Assembly (NCBI GenBank): GCA_025655575.1
Contig: JAHXIP010000004.1
Span: forward strand, 1-64,000
Direction: 5' to 3'
DNA from: Candidatus Thiodiazotropha sp. (ex Monitilora ramsayi)
Lineage (GTDB): Bacteria; Pseudomonadota; Gammaproteobacteria; Chromatiales; Chromatiaceae
DNA length: 64,000 nucleotides
The number at the start of each line of letters is the position of its first letter. Position 1 is the first letter of the stretch. Positions 46,076 to 55,640 of this stretch are shown here, in pieces. Both the position numbers and the translations under genes were made by a program. Below the pieces are notes generated by a model, which did no database searches, had not been told where the DNA came from, and saw only the letters and a program-made list of their open reading frames with translations.

Positions 46076-46113
46076 TTATAGTAGGGACGGGAAGTTGTTT
46101 AAGGAGGTATATC

Positions 46114-46557
46114 ATGAACATGACACGTTATGATCCCTGGCGCATGATGGACGATTGGCGGCAGGAAATGGACCGTGTATTCCACCCGCTCCTGCAACGG
46201 GAAGGCGACACCTCCCACGTCGTAGGCGGCGACTGGGTACCAGCGGTCGACATCAAGGATGAAGACAGCAGGTATGTCATTCGAGCCGATATCCCGGGCG
46301 TCAAACCGGAAGATATCGAAGCCACTATGGAAAACGGTGTGCTGACTATCCGGGGCGAGCGTAAGTTTGAAGAGACCGAGGAGAAAGAGAACTTCAAACG
46401 TATCGAACGCAGCCACGGCATCTTCTATCGTCGTTTTTCATTGCCGGATAACACCGATGCTGAGGCCATTGAGGCGCAGGGTAAAGATGGTGTGCTGGAA
46501 GTGACTATTCCGAAGACTGCAGAAAAGCATTCAAAGAAAATTGAAGTAGCACATTAA
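46114..46557 (+). CDS. Small heat-shock protein, Hsp20/alpha-crystallin family
   Basis: 147 residues. N-terminal arm MNMTRYDPWRMMDDWRQEMD, alpha-crystallin domain (about 42-135: WVPAVDIKDEDSRYVIRADI, ENGVLTIRGERK) and the C-terminal extension with EVTIPK. It holds unfolding proteins in a refoldable state. The start is set by AAGGAGGT eight bases upstream; a longer frame to 46018 lacks coding character. Confidence 0.94.
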   Translation: MNMTRYDPWRMMDDWRQEMDRVFHPLLQREGDTSHVVGGDWVPAVDIKDEDSRYVIRADIPGVKPEDIEATMENGVLTIRGERKFEETEEKENFKRIERSHGIFYRRFSLPDNTDAEAIEAQGKDGVLEVTIPKTAEKHSKKIEVAH

Positions 46558-46624
46558 TCATTTAACGATGGTTGCACTTTCCTCTCTCTCCAATGCCTGA
46601 GAGGGAGGATTCATCTGATTAACC

Positions 46625-47230
46625 CTAGAAGCTGAAAATGAGTCCCAGGTTGGTCTCGAATTGGGGGAACAGATCGCTATTCAATTCGAGATCACAGCCC
46701 CCGTCACAAAAGAGTGATCCACTGGTATCGACCAGTGTGCCATAGCCTCGCATCTCGAAACGGATACCCAAGCGTTCTGTAGGATACCACTTCAAACCAC
46801 CACCAAAACTCAGCGAGAGGCGGGTCTCATTGTTGAATCCCGTTCGACCGGGGCTCAAATGGGTCATGCCGATACCGCCGCTGAAGAAAGGGATCACCCG
46901 ATCATGGCTCATATCCACGGTACCGCCTAGATGCAGATAGTGGACATCCAGGTCGAAGGCATCCTCTGGGTTGGTGCTATCGGTGAGGCGGGTGTCCTGG
47001 CGTGAATAGAGAAATTCATACCGGGTATCCTGTGACGCCAACTTGCTGACAGTGAAACCCCAGTTACCATTCTCATCAGCATCTAGAGACTGACCGGTGG
47101 TGACATCATCAAAAGCACCACCGAATCGATATCCGACAAACGGCACAAACTCGAGTCCATCGGCTGCCGCCGTACCCATTGGCAGGCCTGCTGTGAGCAG
47201 ACATATTGTCAGTGTCAGAATTCTGACCAT
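46625..47230 (-). CDS. Outer-membrane beta-barrel protein (OmpW/porin-like small barrel)
   Basis: 201 residues with a signal peptide (MVRILTLTICLLTAGLPMG, cleaved near AAADG). The mature part alternates polar and aromatic residues in strands (FVPFVGYRFGGAFD, LHLGGTVDMSHDRVIPFFSGGIG in two strands, LGIRFEMRGYG) and ends in Phe (LIFSF), the usual recognition end for outer-membrane assembly. Probably an eight-stranded barrel. One Cys pair (FCDGGCD) lies in an external loop. Ligand unknown. Confidence 0.8.
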   Translation of the reverse strand: MVRILTLTICLLTAGLPMGTAAADGLEFVPFVGYRFGGAFDDVTTGQSLDADENGNWGFTVSKLASQDTRYEFLYSRQDTRLTDSTNPEDAFDLDVHYLHLGGTVDMSHDRVIPFFSGGIGMTHLSPGRTGFNNETRLSLSFGGGLKWYPTERLGIRFEMRGYGTLVDTSGSLFCDGGCDLELNSDLFPQFETNLGLIFSF

Positions 47231-47303
47231 GAGAACGATAGTCGTTGATGTTAAGAGTGTTGGGAATTATCGAACAAAACGTCAAAAGTAACCCGGAAGC
47301 ACA

Positions 47304-48155
47304 TCACACCCTCGATTCTTTTATTCTAAGCGCCTGATCGTAAAGCTTATTTTTTTTATTACCGGTCAGTTCCGCCACTAGGGCGACGGCTCGCTTCAGG
47401 GGTAGTTCGTCGAGTAATCGGGACAGTAGCTGGTCGACGGCTATCTCTGCTTGGGTCTCTGTCGAGCCGGCCGGCGCGCCTGCGACCAACACGACAAACT
47501 CCCCTTTTCGCTGGTTTTGATCCTGCTCCACCTGCAACAGCAGTTCATCAAGGCGACCGCGCAGAAAGGTCTCATGCAGCTTGGTCACCTCCCTGGCGAT
47601 GACGGCCTCCCGTTCATCCCCGAATACCTCTACCATTGCCTTCAGAGAGGCGGTAATGCGGTGACTCGACTCATAAAAAACCAATGTAGCCCGCTCACGA
47701 ATCAGCTCGCCCAACCACTCCCGACGCTGCCCCTGATTTCGGGGCGGAAATCCGGCAAACAGAAAACGATCCGTCGGCAGGCCTGCGGCAGAGAGCGCAC
47801 AGGTCATCGCGCTGGGCCCGGGAACCGGCACGATACGTATATCTAATCCTGCTGCCTCACGCACCAATGGAAAGCCAGGATCACTGATCAGCGGCGTACC
47901 GGCATCTGAGACCAGTGCCAAAGAGCGCCCAGATTGTAGTAGTTCTGTCAGCTTCGCCACCTGAGCCCGCTCATTATGTTCATGAAATGACTGCATGGGC
48001 GTATCGATAGCATAGTGGCGTAACAGCGGTTTCGTATGCCGGGTATCCTCGGCAGCGATCAGGTCGACCTCCTTGAGTATCTCAACCGCCCGCGCGGAAA
48101 TATCGTCAAGATTGCCGATCGGTGTTGCAACAACGTAAAGTACGCCCTTTGACAC
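47304..48155 (-). CDS. rsmI: 16S rRNA 2'-O-ribose C1402 methyltransferase
   Basis: 283 residues from this GTG. SAM-dependent tetrapyrrole-methylase-fold enzyme; it methylates the ribose of C1402 in the 30S P site. Motifs: LYVVATPIGNLDDISARA, EDTRHTKPLL, SDAGTPLISDPGFPLV, PVPGPSAMTCALSAAGL. The annotated frame can be extended to 48278, but AGGAAG four bases before this GTG and the family's usual N-terminus favour 48155. Divergent from lpoA, as in E. coli. Confidence 0.96.
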   Translation of the reverse strand: MSKGVLYVVATPIGNLDDISARAVEILKEVDLIAAEDTRHTKPLLRHYAIDTPMQSFHEHNERAQVAKLTELLQSGRSLALVSDAGTPLISDPGFPLVREAAGLDIRIVPVPGPSAMTCALSAAGLPTDRFLFAGFPPRNQGQRREWLGELIRERATLVFYESSHRITASLKAMVEVFGDEREAVIAREVTKLHETFLRGRLDELLLQVEQDQNQRKGEFVVLVAGAPAGSTETQAEIAVDQLLSRLLDELPLKRAVALVAELTGNKKNKLYDQALRIKESRV

Positions 48156-48210
48156 AACGCTTCCTGATGTAGAATGAGTAGGCTGAACATCCTGCCACAG
48201 AACCCAAATC

Positions 48211-50181
48211 ATGCAAATCAATCGCCATCTTGCCACCGCCCTGCTAATGCTCATACTGATACTGCAGGGTTGCGCCACCCTAAAGCCTGATCGTCAGACT
48301 GAAGCTCAGTTGTTACCGGAAATCCGTGAGAAGGTCGATCTTCTGCTGACCAACGAATCTTTCGAAGCGGCCGCCGCGCTGTTACAGACAGTGGCACGAC
48401 AAAGCGAATCCCCATTGCGTGAGCAGCTCTACCTGGAGGCCGCTGAAACCTGGCTGAAAGCAGGACTTATTGAGAACAGTCTTAGCCTGCTCGACAAGTT
48501 GCAACCACCAACAGATGACCCGGCATTCGCCTTCCGTCTACGCATGTTGCTCACTGAGATAGCCATACTCAGGGGCGACATTGAGCAAGCCCTCGACCTG
48601 ATGGAACCTGCACCCGAAGAAGAGACACCAATCCCATTGCGCCTGCGATACCACGCGAACATGGCAGAGATCTTCCGACTCTCCGGCAACCTGCTGGAAA
48701 GCGCCAGAGAACTCAACGTGATGGATCTTCTTTTGGTGGACGATGAAGCACAACGATTGGAAATACAGGAGTTGTTGGTACAGACACTGGCATCGATGAC
48801 CGATACAGCCCTGCAACTATTACAACCACCTCCACCCTCCAATATGGGTGGATGGATGGAGCTGGCCCGGCTGGTCAAACAGCAAATAGCCCAACCTGCC
48901 GATCTGGCCGCCGCATTGGCCACCTGGCGAGAACGCTTCTCCGAACACCCCGCACTGCAAACATTTTTGGCCGGCCTGCTGGAACGGCGAGGTCTGAGCA
49001 GCAGTGACCATATAGCCATACTGCTTCCACAAAGCGGACCGTATAAAAATGTTGCCGGCGCCGTACGGGACGGATTTATGGCTGCCTGGTATCAACACCC
49101 CTTGGAGTATCGCCCCCAGCTTCGTTTCTACGACAGCAGCAAACTGGAAGACACCCTGCGCACTTATCAACAAGCACTGCTACAAGGTGCGCAAATGGTT
49201 GTGGGACCACTGAACAAAAATGCTGTCAATATGCTGTTGCAAATGGAAACGATGCAACAACCGGTATTGGCGCTTAACCAGGTCGAAGACAAAACGCTCT
49301 ATCATCCCAATTTGTTCCAGTTTGGCCTGGCACCGGAAGATGAGGCGGAACAGATTGCCGAACGAGCCTGGCTCGAAGGCCATCAACAGGCATTGATACT
49401 GACACCCGCTGGAGGTTGGGGTGAGCGCATCGCTGAAAATTTTCGCCTCCGTTGGCAAACATTGGGTGGCACTGTACTGGAACAAAGGCAATATAACGCC
49501 TCGGAAAACGACTTCTCTCACCCTATTCGTCAGCTGTTGAATGTAGATGAGAGCCAGGCACGCATAAGAGCGCTGGAGCAATTACTGGGTAAAAAACTGG
49601 AGTCTGAGTTCCGCAGGCGGCAAGACGCAGATTTCATATTTCTTGCCGCCCGCCCTCAGAAGGGTCGCCAACTACGGCCTCAGCTCAGATTTCACCATGC
49701 CGGCAGTCTGCCGATTTATACCACATCGCATATCTATAGCGGCGTTAAAGACGACGAAAAGGATCGGGACCTGGGACGCATCAGTTTCGTGGATACCCCC
49801 TGGCTGCTGGAGGACGAGACCCAGAACAATCTGTCTCGAAAAAATCTACAGCGGCTTATGCCCGGCGTCGGAGGACAGTATGCACGACTCTATGCCATGG
49901 GTATCGATAGCTACAACTTATTGGCCTCACTGCAGCAGTTACAGGCTCAACCCGGACGTACCATCAGTGGAAAAACAGGCACTCTCTACCTGGATAGATA
50001 TAATCGGCTACACCGCCTGCTTGCCTGGGCAGACATGAAAGCGGGTTCTGCCAGCATCACTGGCTATGCTCCACGCATGCAGACACCCACCTTTGCCCTG
50101 CCGACACAAAGCGAATCAGCGTTACCCCATACACCAAACGGCGGGCAGACCCCTTTTCATGACCAGGCCACCAAGCCTTAA
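48211..50181 (+). CDS. lpoA: Penicillin-binding protein activator LpoA
   Basis: 656 residues. Lipoprotein signal with lipobox LQGC (Cys at about residue 22), an N-terminal TPR-like domain (about 40-270) and a C-terminal periplasmic-binding-protein-like domain (HIAILLPQSGPYKNVAGAVRDG-type start, seen as IAILLPQSGPYKN). It is the outer-membrane lipoprotein that activates PBP1A for peptidoglycan synthesis. Followed two bases later by the yraN gene. Confidence 0.95.
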   Translation: MQINRHLATALLMLILILQGCATLKPDRQTEAQLLPEIREKVDLLLTNESFEAAAALLQTVARQSESPLREQLYLEAAETWLKAGLIENSLSLLDKLQPPTDDPAFAFRLRMLLTEIAILRGDIEQALDLMEPAPEEETPIPLRLRYHANMAEIFRLSGNLLESARELNVMDLLLVDDEAQRLEIQELLVQTLASMTDTALQLLQPPPPSNMGGWMELARLVKQQIAQPADLAAALATWRERFSEHPALQTFLAGLLERRGLSSSDHIAILLPQSGPYKNVAGAVRDGFMAAWYQHPLEYRPQLRFYDSSKLEDTLRTYQQALLQGAQMVVGPLNKNAVNMLLQMETMQQPVLALNQVEDKTLYHPNLFQFGLAPEDEAEQIAERAWLEGHQQALILTPAGGWGERIAENFRLRWQTLGGTVLEQRQYNASENDFSHPIRQLLNVDESQARIRALEQLLGKKLESEFRRRQDADFIFLAARPQKGRQLRPQLRFHHAGSLPIYTTSHIYSGVKDDEKDRDLGRISFVDTPWLLEDETQNNLSRKNLQRLMPGVGGQYARLYAMGIDSYNLLASLQQLQAQPGRTISGKTGTLYLDRYNRLHRLLAWADMKAGSASITGYAPRMQTPTFALPTQSESALPHTPNGGQTPFHDQATKP

Positions 50182-50183
50182 CA

Positions 50184-50543
50184 ATGGCTGAGCATCTCGA
50201 GCAAGGCCGTACCGCTGAATCAAGCGCGCTGAAGTATCTGGAAAGCAGAGGTCTTCGCCTTGTAGCCCGGAACTATCGATCAAAAGGTGGTGAGATCGAT
50301 CTCATCATGCAACAGGACGACAGTCTTGTATTTATCGAGGTCAGATACCGCCAATCATCCCACTTCGGAACCGCCGTGGAGAGTGTCACGCCGTCTAAAC
50401 AGCGTAAATTACTACTGACAGCCGGCCACTATCTCCAAGAGATGGGTTCCCAAGCACCCTGCCGTTTTGATGTGGTAGGAATCAGCGGAAAAAATCAAAC
50501 AGAGATCGAATGGATACAAGATGCCTTTCAGGCCAGCTATTAG
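50184..50543 (+). CDS. yraN: YraN family (UPF0102) protein
   Basis: 119 residues, endonuclease-like fold: EQGRTAESSALKYLESRGL, NYRSKGGEIDLIMQQDD and FIEVRYR contain the conserved Glu-Asp-Glu-x-Lys-type residues of the restriction-enzyme superfamily (here EVRYR, with Arg in the Lys position). Biochemical role not established. In synteny with lpoA and diaA. Confidence 0.94.
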   Translation: MAEHLEQGRTAESSALKYLESRGLRLVARNYRSKGGEIDLIMQQDDSLVFIEVRYRQSSHFGTAVESVTPSKQRKLLLTAGHYLQEMGSQAPCRFDVVGISGKNQTEIEWIQDAFQASY

Positions 50544-50622
50544 CGCCAGAACGCAGACCAAGCGCGTGCTTGAAGCCCTGAACGCACCATATTAAGCTGC
50601 CGGGTCAATAAACAGAAGGTAA

Positions 50623-51222
<600 letters not shown>

Positions 51223-51246
51223 ACAATTAAGAATACTGAGGACATT

Positions 51247-51828
51247 ATGTTGAAACCTGCCTGGATCTCACTTGCCATTTTGACTGTCATTCTACTGCTG
51301 CAGGGCTGTGCTGCCCTGGTGGTTGGTGGAGCCGCAACGACTGCCGTGGTCGCTCATGACCGCCGCACCACCGGCATCATGGTTGAGGATCAATCGATCG
51401 AACTCAAGTCCTATGACCGTCTGGGAAATGACACCCAGATGAAACAAGACAGTAAAATCAACGTCACCAGTTACAACAAAGTCGTGCTCATGACAGGCCA
51501 GGTACCAACCGAAGCTGTTCGCCGAAAAGCGGAGCAGATTGTCAGCCAGGTGGAGCAGGTCAGGCGTGTGGTGAATGAGTTGGAGATTGGCAGCACCGCT
51601 TCCTTTGGAGAACATAGCCGGGATGTGGCGCTGACTGCAGAAGTGAAGCTGCGACTGACCAAAATAGACCTGCCTGATTTTGACTCACTCAGAGTCAAAG
51701 TGGTCACTGAACGTGGTGCTGTTTTCCTCATGGGACTGCTCACTAAGGAAGAGGCCCACGCAGTCACCGAGGTGGTACGCTACGTCAGCGGCGTACGGCG
51801 TGTGGTCAAGGTTTTCGAGTACATCTAA
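51247..51828 (+). CDS. dolP: Dual BON-domain outer-membrane lipoprotein DolP
   Basis: 193 residues. Lipobox LLQGC with lipidated Cys near residue 19, then two BON domains (about 45-115 and 125-193; VVLMTGQVPTEAVRRKAEQIV in the first, VFLMGLLTKEEAHAVTEVVR in the second). It maintains outer-membrane integrity and binds anionic lipids near the division site in E. coli (formerly YraP). Completes the lpoA-yraN-diaA-dolP block. Confidence 0.94.
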   Translation: MLKPAWISLAILTVILLLQGCAALVVGGAATTAVVAHDRRTTGIMVEDQSIELKSYDRLGNDTQMKQDSKINVTSYNKVVLMTGQVPTEAVRRKAEQIVSQVEQVRRVVNELEIGSTASFGEHSRDVALTAEVKLRLTKIDLPDFDSLRVKVVTERGAVFLMGLLTKEEAHAVTEVVRYVSGVRRVVKVFEYI

Positions 51829-51831
51829 TCC

Positions 51832-53223
51832 TTGACTAACTCACCCCTCAGCCGTTCATTGGCCCGCCGTTTCGCTGACATCGTCGGCTCTGCGGGCATC
51901 TTTACTGACCCGGGCGACTGCCTGCCATACGGTTACGACAACAGCCGCCTGCAGGCCACACCCCAAGCCGTGCTTTTTGCCACCAATCAGCAACAAGTCA
52001 GTGCGATTGCCACGCTCTGTCATGAGCAAAGCATCCCACTGGTGACACGAGGCAAAGGAACGGGCACTACCGGCGCCACCGTTCCTCAACAGGGGGGGAT
52101 CGTACTCTCTCTCGAACGCATGAATAGAATCCTGGAGATCGATGCTGACAACCGTCTCGCCAGGGTAGAACCCGGCGTCACCAACAAGGCGCTACAAACA
52201 GCCTTGGCCGCTGAGGGCTTTTTCTGGCCACCCGACCCCACCAGTGCTGCCGTCTGTACCATCGGTGGAAACCTGGCCTACAACTCGGCTGGACCCAGAG
52301 CGGTGAAATACGGCACACCCCGGGAAAGCACCCTGGGCCTGCATGCCGTTACCGGTACTGGCGAGTGCATTCGAACCGGTGTAAAGACAACCAAAGGCGT
52401 GGTGGGTTACGATCTCACCCGCCTCCTGATCGGCTCCGAAGGCACGCTGGCCATTATCACCGAGGCCATACTGAAACTGACGCCCCTGCCAGAAACCAGA
52501 CGAACCCTGCAGGCGAGCTTTCGTGATATCCACGCTGCCGCCCAGGCTGTGTCATCAATCATGCGCCAACCGATAACGCCCTGCGCCCTTGAGTTTATGG
52601 ACGGTGCCGCTCTGAACATGGTGCGAGACTTCTCAGACCTAAAGCTGAATGCCGAGGTGGGCGCATTGTTGATGATCGAGGTGGATGGCGCATCTCACAG
52701 TATCGAGGCAGAAGCCGCCAGTGTCGCAGAAGCTGCCAAGGTAGAAGGTCTCTTGGAGATCCATACTGCCCGCACTGAAGATGAGGTCACCCGTCTCTGG
52801 AAGACCCGCAAGGCGCTCTCGCCCGCATTGCGCAACATTGCACCAAAGAAAATCAACGAAGACGTGGTGGTGCCAGTCTCCCGCATACCGGAGTTGATCG
52901 AAGGGCTGGAGCAGCTATCAACCGAGCACGGCATCACCATCGTCAATTTCGGACATGCCGGGAATGGTAATATCCACGTCAATCTGCTGCTCGATCCGGA
53001 TGATCCGGTACAGCTGAAGGCAGGAGATAATTGCCTGAAAGCAGTCTTCGAACTGGTACTGCACCTGGATGGCAGCCTGTCGGGAGAGCACGGTATCGGG
53101 GTGGTGAAGCGCCGGTTCGTTCCACAGGAGATCGACCCGGCCTCACTCCGGCTGATGCAGGCCATCAAGCAGCAATTCGACCCCCACAATATTCTCAATC
53201 CGGGAATCATTTTCCCAAGCTAA
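51832..53223 (+). CDS. FAD-linked oxidase, GlcD/D-lactate dehydrogenase type
   Basis: 463 residues. PCMH-type FAD-binding domain (IPLVTRGKGTGTTGATVP, GGNLAYNSAGPRAVKYG) and the C-terminal FAD oxidase domain (NFGHAGNGNIHVNLL, GEHGIGVVKR, LNPGIIFPS). Such enzymes oxidise 2-hydroxy acids such as glycolate or D-lactate. In an autotroph with RuBisCO a glycolate-salvage role would make sense, but no glcE or glcF is adjacent. TTG start three bases after the dolP stop, without a clear ribosome-binding site; coupling to dolP is likely. Confidence 0.85.
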   Translation: MTNSPLSRSLARRFADIVGSAGIFTDPGDCLPYGYDNSRLQATPQAVLFATNQQQVSAIATLCHEQSIPLVTRGKGTGTTGATVPQQGGIVLSLERMNRILEIDADNRLARVEPGVTNKALQTALAAEGFFWPPDPTSAAVCTIGGNLAYNSAGPRAVKYGTPRESTLGLHAVTGTGECIRTGVKTTKGVVGYDLTRLLIGSEGTLAIITEAILKLTPLPETRRTLQASFRDIHAAAQAVSSIMRQPITPCALEFMDGAALNMVRDFSDLKLNAEVGALLMIEVDGASHSIEAEAASVAEAAKVEGLLEIHTARTEDEVTRLWKTRKALSPALRNIAPKKINEDVVVPVSRIPELIEGLEQLSTEHGITIVNFGHAGNGNIHVNLLLDPDDPVQLKAGDNCLKAVFELVLHLDGSLSGEHGIGVVKRRFVPQEIDPASLRLMQAIKQQFDPHNILNPGIIFPS

Positions 53224-53371
53224 TCATCATCCTGTGAACCGGGTGGCGCTTCTGGCCCTAAAGGCCGATTGAGTGTGCACCAAGTCCGTTTTCGCTTTGC
53301 TCTCAGGCCTAATCTAGCCACCAAGAGACAGGTAAAACGACTTCAGATCAGGACCCAAACGGCACACAGTG

Positions 53372-53794
53372 ATGAAAAAACCACGCCAAAACCCACTACT
53401 TCTGATCGCGCTGCTGCTAAGTTGCGCCTTTCAGGGCATACAAGCGGCCGAGCATGAGCGTTTTATCAATCAGGATAGCGAGGGATTCTGCACCAGCCTG
53501 CGAGACGTTTCGGATATCACAGTCACCCAACATCTTCAGGAAGTACAACAGGATCTCCAGTCCCGTTTGAGCCAACTCAAGCAACAGGTACAGAAGAAGA
53601 GCTTCAAGGTCATGGATACCTTGATCACTATCGTCATGCCTGGGGGTCTGGTCTATGCAAAACTGCGCCACGACTCCTACAAGAGAAGTGAGCAGGCCAT
53701 GTTACAGGTCAATGAGGAGCTGGAGTTGATCTCCGGAGACCTGGTGGCATTTCAGACGGAAACCGGTGAGTTCATGGTCGCCAGGGTCGAGTAA
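53372..53794 (+). CDS. Small exported protein of unknown function
   Basis: 140 residues. Signal peptide (about 1-25, ends IQAAEHE). The mature part is largely helical with one coiled-coil-like region (HLQEVQQDLQSRLSQLKQQVQKK, read in two parts) and a hydrophobic stretch TLITIVMPGGLVYAKL in the middle that may associate with membrane. A single Cys (GFCTSLRD). No family recognised. A GTG codon precedes the ATG in frame. A good terminator follows. Confidence 0.65.
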   Translation: MKKPRQNPLLLIALLLSCAFQGIQAAEHERFINQDSEGFCTSLRDVSDITVTQHLQEVQQDLQSRLSQLKQQVQKKSFKVMDTLITIVMPGGLVYAKLRHDSYKRSEQAMLQVNEELELISGDLVAFQTETGEFMVARVE

Positions 53795-53827
53795 CTCACC
53801 CATAAACTGCTGTCTATCACACAGTGA

Positions 53828-53850
53828 CCCCGGTAAAAACCGGGGTTTTT
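53828..53850 (+). terminator. Strong hairpin terminator
   Basis: CCCCGGT-AAAA-ACCGGGG followed by TTTTTC, a textbook intrinsic terminator for the exported-protein gene. Just after it CCGGCATATAAAA occurs twice in tandem (near 53856-53881). Confidence 0.9.
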
Positions 53851-54059
53851 CTTTTCCGGCATATAAAACCGGCATATAAAAAATGATGTGTAAAGCTCAA
53901 TTAATAGCATGAACAACGGCTACTGATGGCTCCATACCCCCTGTCTGATCAGGTATTTCTTATCTCTTATCTACCAGACCGGTTGACCCCGCTGCCACCT
54001 TCAATGAAAATCCACCCTACTGCTGAGGGCAGATAAACAATAACCAGGGGTAGTCTGCT

Positions 54060-55532
54060 GTGAGAATTTTCATTTCTTCGTTACTTTGCCTGTTTTTCCC
54101 AGCCGCCGTGTTCGCTTCCGGCTCAGGCGGAGAACATCTGGATCTGACCAACCACTGGGTCGGCTTCACTGCAATTGCAATCTTCGCTGTCGCCTATCTG
54201 TTGGTAATGGCGGAGGAATTCACCCATCTGCGCAAATCAAAGCCCGTGATTCTTGCTGCGGGCCTGATCTGGGGATTGGTCGCCTGGTATTACCAGACCC
54301 ACGACATGCCCCATGCTGCTGAAGAGATGGTGCGACATAACCTGCTGGAATACGCCGAGTTGATGCTCTTCCTGCTGGTGGCGATGACCTATATCAATGC
54401 CATGGATGAACGCAATGTCTTTGAAAAGCTGCGCTCCTGGTTGGTAGCCAAGGGATTTGGCTTCCGTCAGCTCTTCTGGATTACCGGTGTGCTGGCCTTC
54501 TTCATCTCACCCGTCGCCGATAATCTGACCACTGCGCTACTTATGTGTGCGGTGGTACTGGCAGTCGGTGGCAGTAACACCAAGTTCGTCCTGATCGCCT
54601 GTATCAATATCGTCGTTTCTGCCAATGCGGGAGGCGCATTCAGTCCCTTTGGTGACATCACCACCCTGATGGTATGGCAGAAAAGTATTGTAACCGCACA
54701 GGGTCCAGTCGACTTCTGGGCATTTTTCGCGCTATTCATACCTTCACTGGTGAACTGGTTGGTGCCGGCATCGATTATGCATTTCGCTGTGCCTGATGAG
54801 AAACCGGAGGGTGGCGGTGAAAGTGTCGAGATGAAGCGTGGCGCCAAGCGCATCATTGTCCTGTTTCTAGCCACTATCGTGACCGCTGTCAGCTTTCACA
54901 ACTTCCTGGGAATGCCGCCTGTGGTCGGTATGCTGACCGGCCTCTCTTACCTGCAGTTCTTCGGTTTCTACTTGAAAAAAACCTATGCCAAGGACCACCC
55001 ACAACTCACCGATAAGGACAAGACCGAGATAGAGCACGATGGGCAGATGGGCGACATGATCTCCTTCGATGTCTTCAATAAGGTTGCCAGAGCTGAGTGG
55101 GACACCCTGCTGTTTTTCTATGGTGTGGTACTCTGCGTGGGCGGCCTGGGCTTTATTGGCTATCTCGCTCTGACATCTGAGATTATGTATACCCAGTGGG
55201 GTGCTGCGTTGGAACTTTCCGCCAGTATGAATGCCACTCCGGCGAATATCATGGTGGGTGTTCTCTCGGCCATTGTCGATAACATTCCGGTCATGTTTGC
55301 CGTACTGACCATGATGCCGGATATGTCCATGGGGCAGTGGCTACTGGTGACCCTGACAGCCGGTGTGGGCGGTTCCATGCTATCAATCGGTTCTGCTGCA
55401 GGTGTCGCTCTGATGGGGCAGGCGAGAGGTAAATATACCTTCTTCGGACATTTAAAGTGGATGCCAGTTATTGCACTGGGGTATGTTGCCAGTATTTTCG
55501 TCCATCTCTGGGTCAATGCAGGTAGTTTCTAA
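54060..55532 (+). CDS. nhaD: NhaD-type Na+/H+ antiporter, copy 1
   Basis: 490 residues with an apparent signal peptide (residues 1-19, ending VFASGSG) and about 12 membrane segments. NhaD signatures: EEFTHLRKSKPVILAAGLIWG in two parts, ISPVADNLTTALLM, SANAGGAFSPFGDITTLMVW, and IVDNIPVMFAVLTMMP. The family exchanges Na+ or Li+ for H+ at alkaline pH in marine and halophilic bacteria. GTG start. It is followed 108 bases later by a paralogue on the same strand. Confidence 0.94.
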   Translation: MRIFISSLLCLFFPAAVFASGSGGEHLDLTNHWVGFTAIAIFAVAYLLVMAEEFTHLRKSKPVILAAGLIWGLVAWYYQTHDMPHAAEEMVRHNLLEYAELMLFLLVAMTYINAMDERNVFEKLRSWLVAKGFGFRQLFWITGVLAFFISPVADNLTTALLMCAVVLAVGGSNTKFVLIACINIVVSANAGGAFSPFGDITTLMVWQKSIVTAQGPVDFWAFFALFIPSLVNWLVPASIMHFAVPDEKPEGGGESVEMKRGAKRIIVLFLATIVTAVSFHNFLGMPPVVGMLTGLSYLQFFGFYLKKTYAKDHPQLTDKDKTEIEHDGQMGDMISFDVFNKVARAEWDTLLFFYGVVLCVGGLGFIGYLALTSEIMYTQWGAALELSASMNATPANIMVGVLSAIVDNIPVMFAVLTMMPDMSMGQWLLVTLTAGVGGSMLSIGSAAGVALMGQARGKYTFFGHLKWMPVIALGYVASIFVHLWVNAGSF

Positions 55533-55640
55533 GTCAACACGAGGGGGGCTGCTTGCCACCCTCTACTCGGACATTTCCGCCATTATTGTCTTGATTTGGT
55601 GATAGATGATTGACAGTCAAAAGCGTGCCATCGAAATGAG

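Noticed and set aside
46570..46615. CCTCTC/GAGAGG hairpin between hsp20 and the outer-membrane protein gene
   Set aside because: Stem is interrupted and no T-run follows on either strand, so it was not called a terminator.
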